Assembly: GCA_949825045.1 (NCBI GenBank)
Contig: OX463824.1
Coordinates: forward strand, 30,288,001-30,352,000
DNA length: 64,000 nt
Direction of reading: 5' to 3'
Origin: Argyresthia goedartella
Taxonomy: Eukaryota > Arthropoda > Insecta > Lepidoptera > Argyresthiidae
How positions within the stretch are numbered: position 1 is the first letter of the stretch; each line of letters begins with the position of its first letter. Positions 19,860-31,959 of the stretch are shown piece after piece. Position numbers and translations under genes: made by a program. The notes under the pieces were generated by a model that searched no databases, was not told the origin of the DNA, and was given only the letters and a program-made list of their open reading frames with translations.

Positions 19860-21750
19860 GATACTGCTAATAATACTTATAATAATAATCCAGCTTTGAC
19901 ATATATCAATTCAATTAAATAATTCTTATAAATCTATGTTTATGTCACCGTCAACTCCAGCTGACGTTTATCGACTAACACTATCGTTGAAGAACACTAA
20001 CAGTACAGGAAACGATGAAGTTTTGACAAAAGTTATAAAATATGTTGCTGATATTATCTGCCCGATGTTATGCTACATAATAAATATCTGCATCGAACAT
20101 GGTATTTTTCAGGATCGTTTGAAAACTTCTATCGTCAGACCACTCTTCAAAAAAGATATCAAGGAACATATTAATTGTTACAGACCAGTGGCTCTTATCC
20201 CAATATTTTTCAAAATAATTGAAAAAGCAATATATGAAAAATTATACAGATATTTAGAAATTAATAATATACTTGCGGATGAACAGAAGGGATTTAGAAG
20301 AAATAAGAACATTAATATGGCTGTCTTCGATTTTTGAACCACGATAATGAAAAACCTAGATAACGGCAAAAGAGTGTCATCGATATTTATGGACCTCACA
20401 AAAGCATTTGACTATGTCGATCACAAAATCTTAGCTCAAAAATTAAATAGTTACGGAATAAGAGGGAATGTTCTTAGTCTACTAGAATCATACTTGAGTA
20501 ACCGGTCACAATTGACACAAATAAACAAAATCTGCCCTAAGACAAAAACAGATCAAGTGTATTCTTCTGACGTAAAGGAAATTAAGTATGGTGTTCCACA
20601 GGGATCCGTATTAGGACCTTTACTGTTTATTTTATATATAAATGACATCCCAAAAGCTATAAATCACCCAATAGTTTTATTTGCTGACGACAGCACAGTG
20701 ACATTTATCGGTAATAATTTAATTAACTTAGACATATATGAAAATGACATTAATAATAATTTAATACATATAATTGAATGGCTAACAAAAAAACAATCTT
20801 TTAATTAATCTGGGAAAAACTAAACTAATGAAATATAGGCTAGGGTACGGACAGCAATACGCATTGAATATTAAATACTTGAATGAGCAAATTGAATGTA
20901 CAGAGACAACAAAATTCTTAGGTCTCCATATTGATTCCAACATGTCGTGGAAGACACACATCGAACACTTGCAAAAGAAGCTAAATCAATATGCGTATGC
21001 GTTACACATGCTTACAAAAATTGTGAACACTGATGCTGTACTTGTCTCGTATCATGGTTTTGTAGAGTCTTCCGTGCGCTACGGTATAATCTTCTGGGGA
21101 AATGCGACGGGTAGAGAGACTATTTTTAAAGCGCAGAAGAAATGTTTGAGGGCTATGTGCAAGCTGGTCCAAACTGACAGTTGTAAACCCTACTTCAAGA
21201 GTCTCAACATTCTTACGATGCCGTCTATTTACATATACGAAACCATGGTTTTTGTCAAAAGTAATATGCATCTTTTTCAAAATGTCAAAAGCAGGCGTCA
21301 CCATATGATGCTCAAAATGGAGTGCCACAAATCAGCCTATTTTAATAAAAGTATATTTGTCATGGCTATTAGAATATATAACAAACTCCCACAGTCTGTA
21401 AAAGAAATACAAAATATACACACATTTAAAAAGAAAATAAAGGGTCTTCTAACAAACAAGGTTTATTACAGTGTCGATGAATACCTCAGTGATGTTTTAT
21501 AAAGATGGCGACAATGTATTATATGCCAGATGCCTAATATAGTCATATATGTAGGTAACTAGTAATTCTACGCTAATTTTTAATGTTTATAATGTAATTA
21601 ATACTTATAATGTAAATAATATTCATATGCCCTCCCATGGCAGAGCCTAGAGACCCATCACTCAATGTCATTGATTAGATCTACATATTACCTATGTTCC
21701 TGAATAAATGATTCTTTATCTAAAAAAAAAATAAAAAAAAAAAAAAAAGA
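19860..21750 (+). pseudogene. Decayed Jockey-type LINE: RT with one nonsense codon and two frameshifts
   Basis: RT homology runs from about 19860 to a stop at 21500-21502. An early frameshift near 19915 precedes the 19936 frame (SPSTPADVYRL...). That frame has NCYRPVALIPIF and ends at a TGA (20335-20337); RT continues in the same frame from 20338 (FMDLTKAFDYVDHK, GVPQGSVLGP, catalytic LFADDS). A run of seven A's near 20790 shifts the frame, and the protein continues from about 20800 (KTKLMKYR, FLGLHIDSNMSWK) to the C-terminal domain (AYYx-like VYYSVDEYL). The 3' UTR ends AATAAATGATTC followed by a poly(A) tract to 21750. The endonuclease is missing. The C-terminal half resembles the LINE at 822-3683. 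Confidence 0.8.
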
Positions 21751-21759
21751 ATTTTAAAA

Positions 21760-22418
21760 GGAAAAAGTGGTCAAGTGCGAGTCGGACTCGCCCATGAAGG
21801 GTTCCGTTGTAGCAAGTAATTATGTGACTGGATGTTTGTGTTGTAACTTTGTTTTTCATAGTGTTTGTATGAATGGCAAAGTTATCTTTGCGGTTTTTAA
21901 TAAATGTTTTATATCTTAAAAACTACCTAATTATTTAATTTTGTTCAAATTAATCTTCGTTATAAGTGTGTATTGAGATACACATCATATATTTTTGTAG
22001 ATTTTTCACTTTTTTAATTTAAAATTTAGAGAGGGGGTGGGGGACACACATTTTTCCAATTTGAAAGGGTCTGTCTCTTTAACAATTTACTTTGAGGAAA
22101 AATTATTTCAAGAATTTCAACGTAATTTTTGAAGACCTATCTACAGACACTCCACACATATAGGTTTGATGATAAAAATATAGTTTGGTTACAGCTCCAC
22201 GTACGGGGAGCCTCCTTTAATTATGTTAATTTTTAAATTTTTGTATAAAAATCGTAAAGCGGTTTACAAAATAAATCTAAGTACATACCAAGTTTTAACT
22301 GTGTTGTCCTAATAGTTTCTGCATAAAGTTGCTGTGACATACGGACGGACGGACGGACGGACAGACTGAATTGACGAAACTATAAGGGTTCCTTGTTCTC
22401 TACGGAACCCTAAAAAAT
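21760..22418. repeat. Dispersed GGGTTCCGTACC repeat, full-looking copy
   Basis: One end has GGTCAAGTGCGAGTCGGACT and AGGGTTCCGTTG; the other ends CTCTACGGAACCCTAAAAA, so the ends are inverted relative to each other. Contains (GGAC)n at 22340-22361. No coding frame. Confidence 0.65.
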
Positions 22419-22429
22419 GAACCCTTATA

Positions 22430-23330
22430 GAATAACTTCGTTATCCGTCTGGGGTCATGTGCCTGTATATAAATGTTTATGTTTAAAGGGAATTCAAACC
22501 TTTAGTGTACGTCCCGCTGACATAGAATCAAGAAACTTGGGACGTAAAAAGATCTTATATCACAAGTAAAGGAAAAAATCGTCAAACCGTTTCTAGTACC
22601 TTCACATAAAATGTGAGATTTCTGTGGAATTCTCGGCGCGTGAGTCGGTATTTTTAAATATGTGTGGTCTTTGTTGTTTCCCTCTGCAGGGTAAATGCCT
22701 CTCCTCTCTTATACCACAATACTTGAGGCACGGTTATGAAATATGATAATTTTTCCCATTAATGTCCCCACCGAGTGTCACAAGCCTTTACCCGGATAGG
22801 AGAAAGATTGAGCCAAATTCTACCACCATGGCTCAGCGCAGGTTGGTGGAAGGGTGGCCAACCCGACCGTCAGTTTTCAAGCTGACAAATAGCGATAGTA
22901 GTCGGGACCCATGCTTAACGCTTCATCCGAAATACGGAATGATACGATATTCGATTAACTTATCGAATGAGCAATGCCTTGAATCAAAGCCTTATTTATC
23001 GTATGTTAGAAATGTAAATGAATGATATCGTCATTCAATGGAAACGAACCATTACGTTATTAGATCCTCGCGGGCGCGACGCGACGCGGCAAAGGCGATG
23101 TTTTATGCATGTGACACATCGAGGACATTCGTGTTCGCGGCCTAGTGTTCCTTAGCTGAAGGGTGGTGGTTGAGACCCTAAAACAGCAGTCATATTATTT
23201 GACGTGAGAAATGTAAATGTCGATGCTCGAAGTATCCCGTCGCGTCATGATACGCAACGAATTCATTCACCAACGCACTTAAGTGGACGTTTTTGAGAAA
23301 GTGTTGCGCGAATTAGACGGTAATATATAA
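22430..23330. other. Gene-free stretch
   Basis: Only a short SINE-2-like tail phrase (GTGCCTGTATATAAATG, near 22458) is recognisable. The open frame at 22762-23025 has no motif I can name. Confidence 0.35.
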
Positions 23331-23334
23331 ATCT

Positions 23335-23525
23335 GTCGCAGAAACAGCGGAAGAGTTTTGTTCTGGAAGCCCCAGACAGGAAAGATTAATGTCGGAAGAC
23401 CTGCGACGCGATGGTCCGATGACATCAAACGTGCAGCCGGCCTGGCATGGACGACAATGGCCGCAGATCACACGAACTGGCGGTAGATTGGGGAGGAATA
23501 TGTGCAGCACTGGATACGAACATGC
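23335..23525 (+). pseudogene. C-terminal remnant of an RTE/R1-like endonuclease-RT
   Basis: The plus strand reads KINVGRPATRWSDDIKRAAG, then MAADHTNW and, after an in-frame stop, GEEYVQHW. This is the conserved tail of many insect endonuclease-reverse transcriptases. Stops break it and nothing of the RT core remains. Confidence 0.65.
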
Positions 23526-23529
23526 TAAA

Positions 23530-25050
23530 AAGAAGAGAGAAGTAGAAGATAATTTATCTTGACCTATATATACTGCAGTAACGGATAATATGGCACAATT
23601 TTGTGAACATCATCATCCAACTGTTGACGAACCCACAGATGAATATCCACATGCTATTCACGTAGGATAAGAAACGGTATGGCCTGGACCAGTCTGCAAA
23701 CTGATGTAGTACTTAGTAGTACAGCTTGCTGTACATCCTGGGCTAAGCTCAATACCGCCAATTTTCAGAGTCTTTCAAAGTGCTCAAATATATTTTATTT
23801 AGAGAGAATACGAACAAGTTGCAAAAGCCTGTTCCTACATCTTGGTAGATGGTTCAAGCAGCGTTCGCTTGAGATCGGTTCCGCCCCGCTCGTGGCTAAA
23901 CAAACCAATCCGTGAACGTCACCTTCGCCCGCGCTTCTTGCAGAGTAAAATATTAGTAATAAGAACTTACAGAACCCATCACAGAGCACAAGCATGACAC
24001 GAAATCAGGAAGAGTTCTAAGAATATTTCTCTATCGTCTTCTGAATTTATACTAGTATTATTCTACTTATTTTCGGATTCTAAAAATAGGTTTCGTGGAC
24101 TGAATATGATAAGGTTACTCAAATTGCTATTATTTTACATCTTAAATTCGTGACAGAAATATTGATAGTTAAATCATGTCTTTCATCATTTCATCATTCT
24201 TTGTCACAGAAAAGGGTTAGGCAGAGACTGAAGCTCTATGAATCTAAGGCCATCGGTCACACAGCGTCTAACGACATGATATGTCATACCATCCATGATT
24301 CATACAAGTTATAATGCGCCGGGCGCCTCATATGACCACCAGATCGCAACACATGGTATGCATAAACTGGGCCATACATTTCTCGAGCTTGATCCTTACT
24401 TGCAATGTGCTTGCACTGCTACCACTGGACAAAGCCGGCCACTTTCATGTGCAATTTTCTAGCTTGGTAAGCATGTGTTTAAGCCTCGAAAATATTTTTT
24501 CACACCTTTCATCCAGAAAAGTAAGTTTTTCTCCACGACGAGAGGGAGCTAAATGCTACTTTTCTGTTTAAGCTACTTTTTTAATTTATTCATTGGCATG
24601 TTGCATTAACGCAATGTGCCAATTGAACACATACCTTAATAAAATAATCGATTGTAATCTCATCGTAGTCGATTAAAAACGAACATGTTTCAAGTTTTAA
24701 CTTTAACAACGTTATATGAAAATTTATGATTTTTTGTTATATTAAAAAAATGTCGCAATAAATTATAAGTTTTACTGAAATCAAAACTATCGATGCCTGT
24801 TATTGTGATATAATGAATATTGATATCCGACACCATTGCAATATTCGATTCGATTATTTTTACATATTGGTAAAAGTAGCACAGGAATATTTTATCTGAT
24901 TTGACCTATCTCTAATCCTTTAGGATCCGCCATTATAAAAAAAATATTTTGTTTACGTTGCTCGATTACTGTAAGAGTGGTGAAAGTGTAATTCAAAGTA
25001 AAGTTTTTTTTAGAGCATTAAATTTAAATTTTCCTCATCGTCGGTGTGAA
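23530..25050. other. Long gene-free stretch
   Basis: AT-rich. Short open frames (23679, 24314) show no domains or codon-like structure. I see no RNA gene or classified repeat. Confidence 0.35.
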
Positions 25051-25051
25051 A

Positions 25052-25252
25052 AGTTGTATGTGTCACTCAGGAGCAAAATTATTTTCATCATGGCCGGTAA
25101 CGCTTGAATCCTTCGTTACGCTCAGGATTATAACTTAGAATCCCTCGCTACGCTCAGGATTCTATCGTAGAATCCTTCCCTTCACTCTAGATTCAATGTA
25201 CCGCCCTCGCCGTAAATACACCATTTTACTCCCTTGTGACACAAATAACTAT
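25052..25252. mobile_element. Small TIR element with three hairpin units
   Basis: Ends are imperfect inverses (TGTGTCACTCAGGAGCAAAAT at left, ATTTTACTCCCTTGTGACACA at right). Inside, 25107-25200 holds three tandem units of about 32 bp, each GAATCC(C/T)TCG(C/T)TACGCTCAGGATT-like and self-complementary. MITE-like, non-coding. Confidence 0.55.
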
Positions 25253-26205
25253 TTCATATCGCGCATCTTATAGCAAATTGACTGACACCGGGCAATACTT
25301 ACTCGTGCAAGGCCATAACCTACAATGCTGGCTGAGTGTGGCTTGGAGAAGGGTACCTAGATTGTGGCCAAGCCAACCGTCAGAGGTGAAGGCAAGTGTT
25401 AAAGGCAGAAGAAAATATCAATCATCATCTTATGTAGGTATGAGTACTTACATAAGATCTTGATATTTGAGTAATTAGTAACTTTTCCAAAATGGGCTGA
25501 TAAAGGTACTGTTTTATCCACTCTTAGCCTCTACTAAAGGTCTGTAAGCGAAGAGGGAGTTTTTGTAAATAAATGAACGCGATTACGAGAAAAAAATGTA
25601 AACGGTAAATACCGTCAAAATTGTGTTTTGTGATTTGGTTGGTAGTTCATTCTGTCACTACAGAGCTAATTTAAACATAATGAAATCGGTCAAGTGCGAG
25701 TAGGACGTCGGACCCGCACACGAAGGGTTCCATACCATTGTACACGGGAAAACCTAAAACGACAGTCTTTTGTAATTTTATACCTTTATAACTTTTAATA
25801 ATAAAATATTAAATCCTAGGTAGGACTATATTCATGGCCGTATATGGAAACATGGAAAAAAGAGCTTTATGTATGTAGTTTATAAGTATTGAACTATGTG
25901 CTCAGGTTAACACTCTTTGCACATTGAAACCGGAAGTGGATAGAAATTGAGTAATTTATTTACAGACATAAAATCAAATATGATGAAAAACTTAGTATTA
26001 TTTACTATAATTCGAATGAGCAATTATTAATTGTTTAATATAAATAACTTAGCACAAAACGCAACACCTGCAATTAAAGATCTTTTTCGATAAGATCGGG
26101 AGAGTCCAGTTTTAACTGATAAACAAATAAAACAAAATGGCGAAGAAAATGGCCATACCAATAATTTATTGTACGGGTGCTTCTTTGAATTAATAAAAAC
26201 CGGTA
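25253..26205. other. Gene-free stretch with a dispersed-repeat fragment
   Basis: Only 25682-25742 (GGTCAAGTGCGAG..., GAAGGGTTCC) is recognisable, as an end of the GGGTTCCGTACC repeat. The rest is unclassified. Confidence 0.35.
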
Positions 26206-26213
26206 AGTTTCAT

Positions 26214-26388
26214 TCTTTGTTGTTATAGTGGCAATAGAAATACACCCCCTGTGAAAATTTCAACTCTACCTTTTTCAGTTGATCCGGTAGAGCCCGGTGA
26301 CAGACGGACAGACAGACAGACGTACGGACGGTCAGCATAGGCTTAGTAATAGGGCCCCGTTTGGCACCCTTAGGGTACGGAACCCTGG
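26214..26388 (-). repeat. Dispersed GGGTTCCGTACC repeat, minus copy
   Basis: Inverse of the 5' part seen at 17651 and 29137, ending AGGGTACGGAACCCTGG on the plus strand. Confidence 0.6.
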
Positions 26389-26457
26389 GAACTAACGCAT
26401 GTCTCGGTGAATAAGTGTCAAACGAGTCTAAATACTCTAATGCAACTCTCACTCGCA

Positions 26458-26595
26458 GATATACCTAGCACCACGAATTAAGAGCGCTGAGCAACGTTTA
26501 CGGGAATTACTGCGCATATGTTCAGACATTTATTGAATAGTGACTTCTGCACATTAAAGGCCACCGATCATAACATGTGGCGCGACGTATACTCG
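26458..26595. mobile_element. MITE, 'TATACCTCGCRCCACGA' family, copy 2
   Basis: Inverted ends (ATATACCTAGCACCACGA / GTGGCGCGACGTATACTCG). The body matches 15624-15754 and the neighbouring copy 3. Confidence 0.65.
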
Positions 26596-26613
26596 ATTAA
26601 AACTTCTCACAGT

Positions 26614-26762
26614 GAGTATACCTCGCACCACGAATTAAGAGCGCTAGGCGACGTTGGCGGGAATTACAGGTATTGAAAAATTACTACTGCGCATTCAAGG
26701 CCACGCATTCGCGCCACGAGTAATGAGCCAAGGCTCATAACTCGTGGCGCGAGGTATACTCG
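26614..26762. mobile_element. MITE, 'TATACCTCGCRCCACGA' family, copy 3
   Basis: Lies 18 bp after copy 2 in the same orientation. Ends GAGTATACCTCGCACCACGA / CTCGTGGCGCGAGGTATACTC, and the last 60 bp also contain an internal CGCGCCACGAGTAATGAGCC, giving a local hairpin. Confidence 0.7.
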
Positions 26763-26769
26763 ATTGACG

Positions 26770-27285
26770 CCATCGTAATGTAGTTCAATTCGCTCTGAGC
26801 ATCTCCCACTAGGCACACTGCATGAGTTGGACAACCGATGGGCGGACTAATACTGAGAACTATTACTCACCATTTGTTTACGTTAGTCTATTTAATTGAA
26901 GTCAACTTTATGTACAAGGTTCATGGATTAGTGGCTTCTCCGTGTTTTAAATTAGGCTAAATTAATAGGATACATTTATATATCTTCCTATTTAGTCATT
27001 GAAAAGGTTGAATGACCGAAAATTGTGGTGATTTCTCGCAGTGCTATTAATTTATCGTTTGTTTGTACCTAATTTGGCAAGGCACTGGTATTTATTTATT
27101 TAGCATTATACCCGATATAATAATAGCTAGATTACAAATCAAATAGTATGTGTTTTGGTCTGAAAGTAGATTATTTATTTATATATAAGTTATTTCAGAT
27201 GTTGCGCCGTAAGACGTGCGGATACTGCTAAAAGCGTTTATTGTTGAAAAATTAGGTAGTTTAAAAAACAAAAAAAAACGCTTTT
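26770..27285. other. No recognisable feature
   Basis: AT-rich sequence without frames or repeats I can assign. Confidence 0.4.
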
Positions 27286-27289
27286 ATTT

Positions 27290-27680
27290 GTCACCTTAAA
27301 ATAAAACAAATCAAACGAGTCCAAACTCGAGTGGTTTACTAGTAGCCGTTGAAGCGTTCTACTATCTACCTTCAGGTCCTATCATCAGATCAGCTCGATA
27401 CCCTCACTAATCCATCAACTACTCACCGAGATGATTCTAAAGAGCCCAAACTCGGTAGGATTGCGTTATTTTATTACAGAGTTCCACCCTCCGGCTCCCT
27501 CATCAGCTCGATGTTATCAATATTGCATTGTCACCGAACTTACAAGAATTACTCCAAATTTAAGCTCAATCGGAAACCGGGAAGTGGGTCACATTTCAGT
27601 TGCAAGACTCGTTTACATACCTAGTTACTTAGTTCCTTAGTTACAGGTGAAGCTAATAAAAAGCGTGTTAAAAGTCCAGG
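27290..27680. repeat. Dispersed repeat related to 18000 and 18990 blocks
   Basis: Contains CCAAACTCG, CATCAGATCAGCTCGAT, GGTGAAGCTAATAAAAAGCG. The last phrase is the inverse of the start of the 18.0-kb block. Confidence 0.5.
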
Positions 27681-27689
27681 AGAATCTGC

Positions 27690-28570
27690 ATCATATTCTA
27701 CAGATAACAAAACGTAGCGTCACATCTTTCCTCATACTGGGTGGTAGAGGCACATTTCCACGTAACAGTTGTATAAGTAATAGTAATGTAATATTAGTCC
27801 ACAGCACCACAGTATTACAATATTGAATATATTGTAATAATGCCCGGTGACAGTGTCCGTGTCAATGATGTAATAAGGTTGAATTTAGTTTGGGCCACCG
27901 ATAATAATCCCTTATCTTTACACCTCATTCTTTACGCAAGGTTTCCTTGAGTGAGAGTATACACAGAATGTTCGTGGATATGAAACAGCACGGATGTACT
28001 ATTGCGATGGGAATACAGGTATGGCTTGAAAGCTTCCTGCGATAAGGAGCTAGCCCGGCGGAATGACACGAAAATGCACAATATAGAGAACGAAATCGCC
28101 CCGTCGATCTATCTCCGCCCATTTCGACAATTCACCCCGCATTTTGCCAAATGTTCCTTTATATTCTAGTGTTGGGTGTGCTCGGTGTCGATATAATATT
28201 GATGATCGAAGGATTGTATCAATATCATCATCGACCGGGGATCTTACGATTAGGAACGTTATTCTGGAACCACAGAAATCAGAGTTTTACTAAAAGACGT
28301 TCGGTCTCAGCATTGTTATCTAAACAAAACGAATGTTGCAATGTAAATTTATTACAAGTATTTAGACGTAACACACACAGTACCATCAAATTTAATTGGA
28401 CCATGTAAAATTAACAAATTAATTACATCCAGAAAACGTGTAAAGCCTATTTTTGCCATATGTTCGTTAATAATGAAACAAGGAATTAAACATAACATCA
28501 TACCTATTCAAAAATCAAGATTTAATCTAACAGTTAACAACCTATTGTATCCAAAATGTATAATTATTTC
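27690..28570. other. Gene-free stretch
   Basis: Small frames at 27925 (-) and 28151 (+) have no recognisable domain. No RNA gene seen. Confidence 0.35.
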
Positions 28571-28579
28571 TTAATTCAT

Positions 28580-28690
28580 AATATCATAATTTATTTATTG
28601 AACACATATGATATAAAAAAGAGTTACATAAAAATACTGTACAAAGACGAGTTTATCTCTAATAAGAGATCTCTTCCAGCAAACCAGGTT
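28580..28690 (-). mobile_element. LINE 3' UTR fragment (stem-loop family)
   Basis: Minus strand reads TTTGCTGGAAGAGATCTCTT, then ATTAGAGATAAACTCGTC and TTTGTACAG, the 3' UTR motif of the intact LINE at 58.6-63.2 kb. Confidence 0.65.
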
Positions 28691-28734
28691 AAAAATCTTT
28701 ATTTAATATAAAAATATGAGTATAAATTCGAAGA

Positions 28735-29060
28735 AAACAAACATCGATAGCGATACATTTCTATCGATATTTGTTTCCGTTTGAATACTTATCCCGGCCA
28801 TCCCTCGTCATCAGTATGCCTGCTGCGTCTGCATCTGCGTCACTCGACTGAGGAGCTTGGCACGATTTTGCATACTTTATTCCGTGTCGAGTGCGTTCCA
28901 AATGTTTAGATTTGTTTGTTTATTGTGCATTTTTTGTGGAATTGTTCTGGACTTTAAAATACTGCAAGAGTTATTGTTATTGTCGAATTCATAAACAGCT
29001 AGCTAAAAGAAAAGCAGCGTCTTAAATTGGTAATCTTATAAAGACACAGCTGAACAAACG
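28735..29060. other. Gene-free stretch with TATCGATA motif
   Basis: AACAAACATCGATAG and CTATCGATATTTGTTT form an inverted pair near 28736-28778. TATCGATA is the DREF site of fly promoters, but no downstream coding frame supports a promoter. Confidence 0.3.
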
Positions 29061-29136
29061 ATAACTCAAAATGTTATGGACATTCAAAGTAGTCCTGTCA
29101 CTGTCCTTGGAAATGCAGGGTCCATATAAGTACTTT

Positions 29137-30066
29137 TTAGGGTTCCGTACCCGAAGGGTGCCAAACGGGTCCCTATTACTAAGCCTCAGGTGTCCGTCTG
29201 TCCGTCCGTCACCGGGCTCTACCGGATCAACCGAAATAGGTAGACATTTGAAATTTTCACAGAGGCTGTATTTCTATTGCCGCTATAACAACATTTGAAC
29301 CACACTCATTTCCAAAAAAAGTGGTCCCCATACAAGATACGTGTTAACATGATGGTAATAAAATTCTATGGCCATGTTGTTTGGTATTGTTTTGTTTTGC
29401 GCCCTCAGATAGAAAGAACTTTCGAATTAAAGCCGTGCTCTCCGTTCTCAGCCCTTTTGGGAAAACTGGCCGCATAGATAAATTATTAGAGGAAAACCAA
29501 ATTCAAATATCGAATACTGTGCCGGTCTGTACATACAATAGTCTTGAACTATACAAAAATTACAAATACTTCGTTCGTTCGTCTATCTATCTAACCGTCC
29601 GTCCGTATGTCTATCTGTCCTTCGTCATTTTTTTTTTTATGTAGCCTCTACGGTGTCCCACTGCTGGGCAAAGGCCTCACCATTTCGACTCCGCTCGTCC
29701 CCATCCGAAGCTGTACTTGCCACCGTGGTTGAAACTTGTCCGTCTGTATCCTATTAACCGTAATAGGTACAGTTGAATTTTTCACAAAAAGTGCATTTTT
29801 GTTGCGGATACAGCATCCAATCATAAACTACGTGGGCTTTTTTTTAAATAAAAGGGTGACCAAGAGAAATGTTTTAATGTTGCTGCCCCTTCCTACCGAA
29901 TCATAAGCATTCAACCCAACATCGCCGTCGGTGCATTTAGTTTGACGTCGGATCAGTAATCTGTAGGGACTAGTATTGAAACCAAGCTTTTCTTTCTTTC
30001 TTAGTTTTCTTCTACAATGGTTCGGAACCCTACGTGTGCGAGTCCGACTCGCACTTGACCGTTTTT
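29137..30066 (+). repeat. Dispersed GGGTTCCGTACC repeat, split by an RTE 3' end
   Basis: Begins TTTTAGGGTTCCGTACCCG and ends GTGCGAGTCCGACTCGCAC at 30037-30060. It is interrupted at about 29630-29725 by minus-strand sequence ending GAGGCTACATAAAAAAAAAA, the tail seen at 33760-33810. The repeat resumes at GTCCGTCTGTATCC. Confidence 0.6.
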
Positions 30067-30074
30067 TTCTGTTT

Positions 30075-30725
30075 TTTTTTAAGGAAACGGAAGAGTCGGC
30101 CAACCTTGAAGTAATTATAACAAGCCTAAATGTGACGTGCTGCTGACTGTACAAGAACTGAATTGCTTGAGATTAAATTCTAGCGCTCGGACATAGAATT
30201 TTACGAAGTGTGTAACACTCTAGGATATTGCTTTCTGTAATACTAAAGCGGACATATTCTAAATCCAACCAGCGTCTGATAGCCAAATGCACGGGCTGCT
30301 GATTAAATAAAATACCACTTAAATGTCATTTCCCAGAGACATGAGTTTGAGTATGCCCCAAAATTTGAGTTCTCATTGTGCATATTATGAACCTCACAGT
30401 ACATATAAAGGTCAGACCCGGGTGAGATGTTCCTGATCTTCCTCTGAAATATGGCAGCACCTCTCTGACACAAACTCTTTCGCCTGACTACTAATTTTAA
30501 TTCTTGTGGTGTACTTAATAAAGCTCTTATTCAATGCGACATCTGGTGCTTTATAGTGTGAAGTTTCAGTTCGCAGAATAATGTCACGATTATGAAATTT
30601 CAATGGAAGTCAAAGAACAAAAGATGGAATATAGAAGCGCTACTGCGTGAAAAGGATGTATTGTATTTCATGAGAATTTCTGTGTTGGTAGTGATCCTAT
30701 ATCGCTTTGAGCACCAGAGACAATA
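30075..30725. other. No recognisable feature
   Basis: No coding frame, RNA or assigned repeat. Confidence 0.4.
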
Positions 30726-30727
30726 TA

Positions 30728-30989
30728 AGGTGACATTTAATTAGCTGACCATATTTAGGGGAATGATACTACCCATCATTATGAACGACTTTCCCCAAGA
30801 AACGTATGGTCACAAATGAAAATTATTTGTCATCCGTCAGTACATTGACCCCGATCAGCTGATTACAAGTTACTATGGGAGACCCAATTTTTTTTTTCGT
30901 TTGCGACCATATGTTTATTTGGGAAAGTTGTTCGTTATTATGGGTACTATCATTCCTCAAAATATGGTCGGCTAATTAAATATCACCCT
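30728..30989. mobile_element. MITE with TIRs of about 85 bp, copy 1
   Basis: Ends AGGTGACATTTAATTAGCTG and TAATTAAATATCACCCT are inverses, and the similarity continues inward through GACCATAT, GAATGATA and ACCCAT for about 85 bp. TA-rich flanks (ATATA on both sides) suggest a TA duplication. A second copy is at 37905-38146. Confidence 0.75.
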
Positions 30990-31045
30990 ATATAGCTTCT
31001 GAGAAAATACACAATATAGCGTAACACGTTTTTCATAGAGGGGCA

Positions 31046-31130
31046 CAGTTGTTATTCAATACCTCAGGAATCGAACCTGCATCTCCTGTGTGAGAAGCAA
31101 GCGTGAAACCCATTAGGCCACGGAGCATGC
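31046..31130 (-). mobile_element. SINE family 3, head fragment
   Basis: Minus strand: CTCCGTGGCCTAATGGGTTT (A box) and GCAGGTTCGATTCCTGAGG (B box). Matches the heads at 47325 and 55006. Confidence 0.65.
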
Positions 31131-31230
31131 ACTAACTAACTAACTCCAATCCAATCGCAAAACTTTCGCTTTTCAAAACTATCGCTTTTCCATAATATTC
31201 GGTGCATTTGAGTAACTAATGGGAAAAGAA

Positions 31231-31482
31231 TAATAATAATACCTTGGACACTATTTACACACATTGATTAAAACACCCCAAACTAGGATTCCCTGTATCT
31301 TGGGTACTAGGCAACGATACACATACTTATATAGATAAATATTATACTTAGATAGACCAACAACCATGACTAGGGTACAAACTCCGTTTTCATCAAACAA
31401 ATATTTGCCCCCACCGGGACTTGAACCCGGGACCCTTGGCTTCGTAGGCAGGGTCACTGCTGACTCGGCCATTCGGGTCGTC
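31231..31482 (-). mobile_element. SINE family 1, copy A
   Basis: Minus-strand tRNA-like head (CGACCCGAATGGCCGAGTC, B box GGTTCAAGTCCC), a body with CTAGTACCCAAGATACAGGG and a (TTA)n tail at 31231-31240. Full length, about 250 bp. Confidence 0.85.
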
Positions 31483-31654
31483 GGGTTTGGCAGGACCAGT
31501 TAGTCACTTCTACAATGAACTCTCTAGTCTGTTCCCTTCCCAGTAATAACATACTGGCAGAATTGTTCATTCGCCGACTGAACTGCAATTTCCTCGCAGA
31601 CAGATGTGTTAAGATGGTGCATTAGGGTAGATGGTGCGATAGCCTTATATTTAC

Positions 31655-31905
31655 ATAAATGCGGCGATGGGCAAGCCGCCTGTCCCGCAAAATGAAGAAT
31701 AGCTAGCTTCTATAACAGTCACGTTGAAGCTGACGGTCCTGGGTGCGAATCCCGGTAAGGGCAAATGTTTGTGAGATGAGCATACATATTTGTTCTTAGT
31801 CTTGGATGTTTTCTATGTATTTAACTTAAGTATTTTGCTCTATTGCATATATCGTCGTCTAGTACCCATAACACAAGCCTTGTTGAGCTTAGTTTGGGCC
31901 TGGTC
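31655..31905 (+). mobile_element. SINE-like fragments
   Basis: A family-3 body phrase (GCGGCGATGGGCAAGCC) is followed by a tRNA-like B box (GGGTGCGAATCCCGGTAAGG, 31740-31760) and a family-1-like tail (TCGTCGTCTAGTACCCATAA). Composite and diverged. Confidence 0.5.
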
Positions 31906-31959
31906 AAAGATTTAGAGGACAATCTTACACCTATTGATGTAAGATTGTCCTCTAAATTT

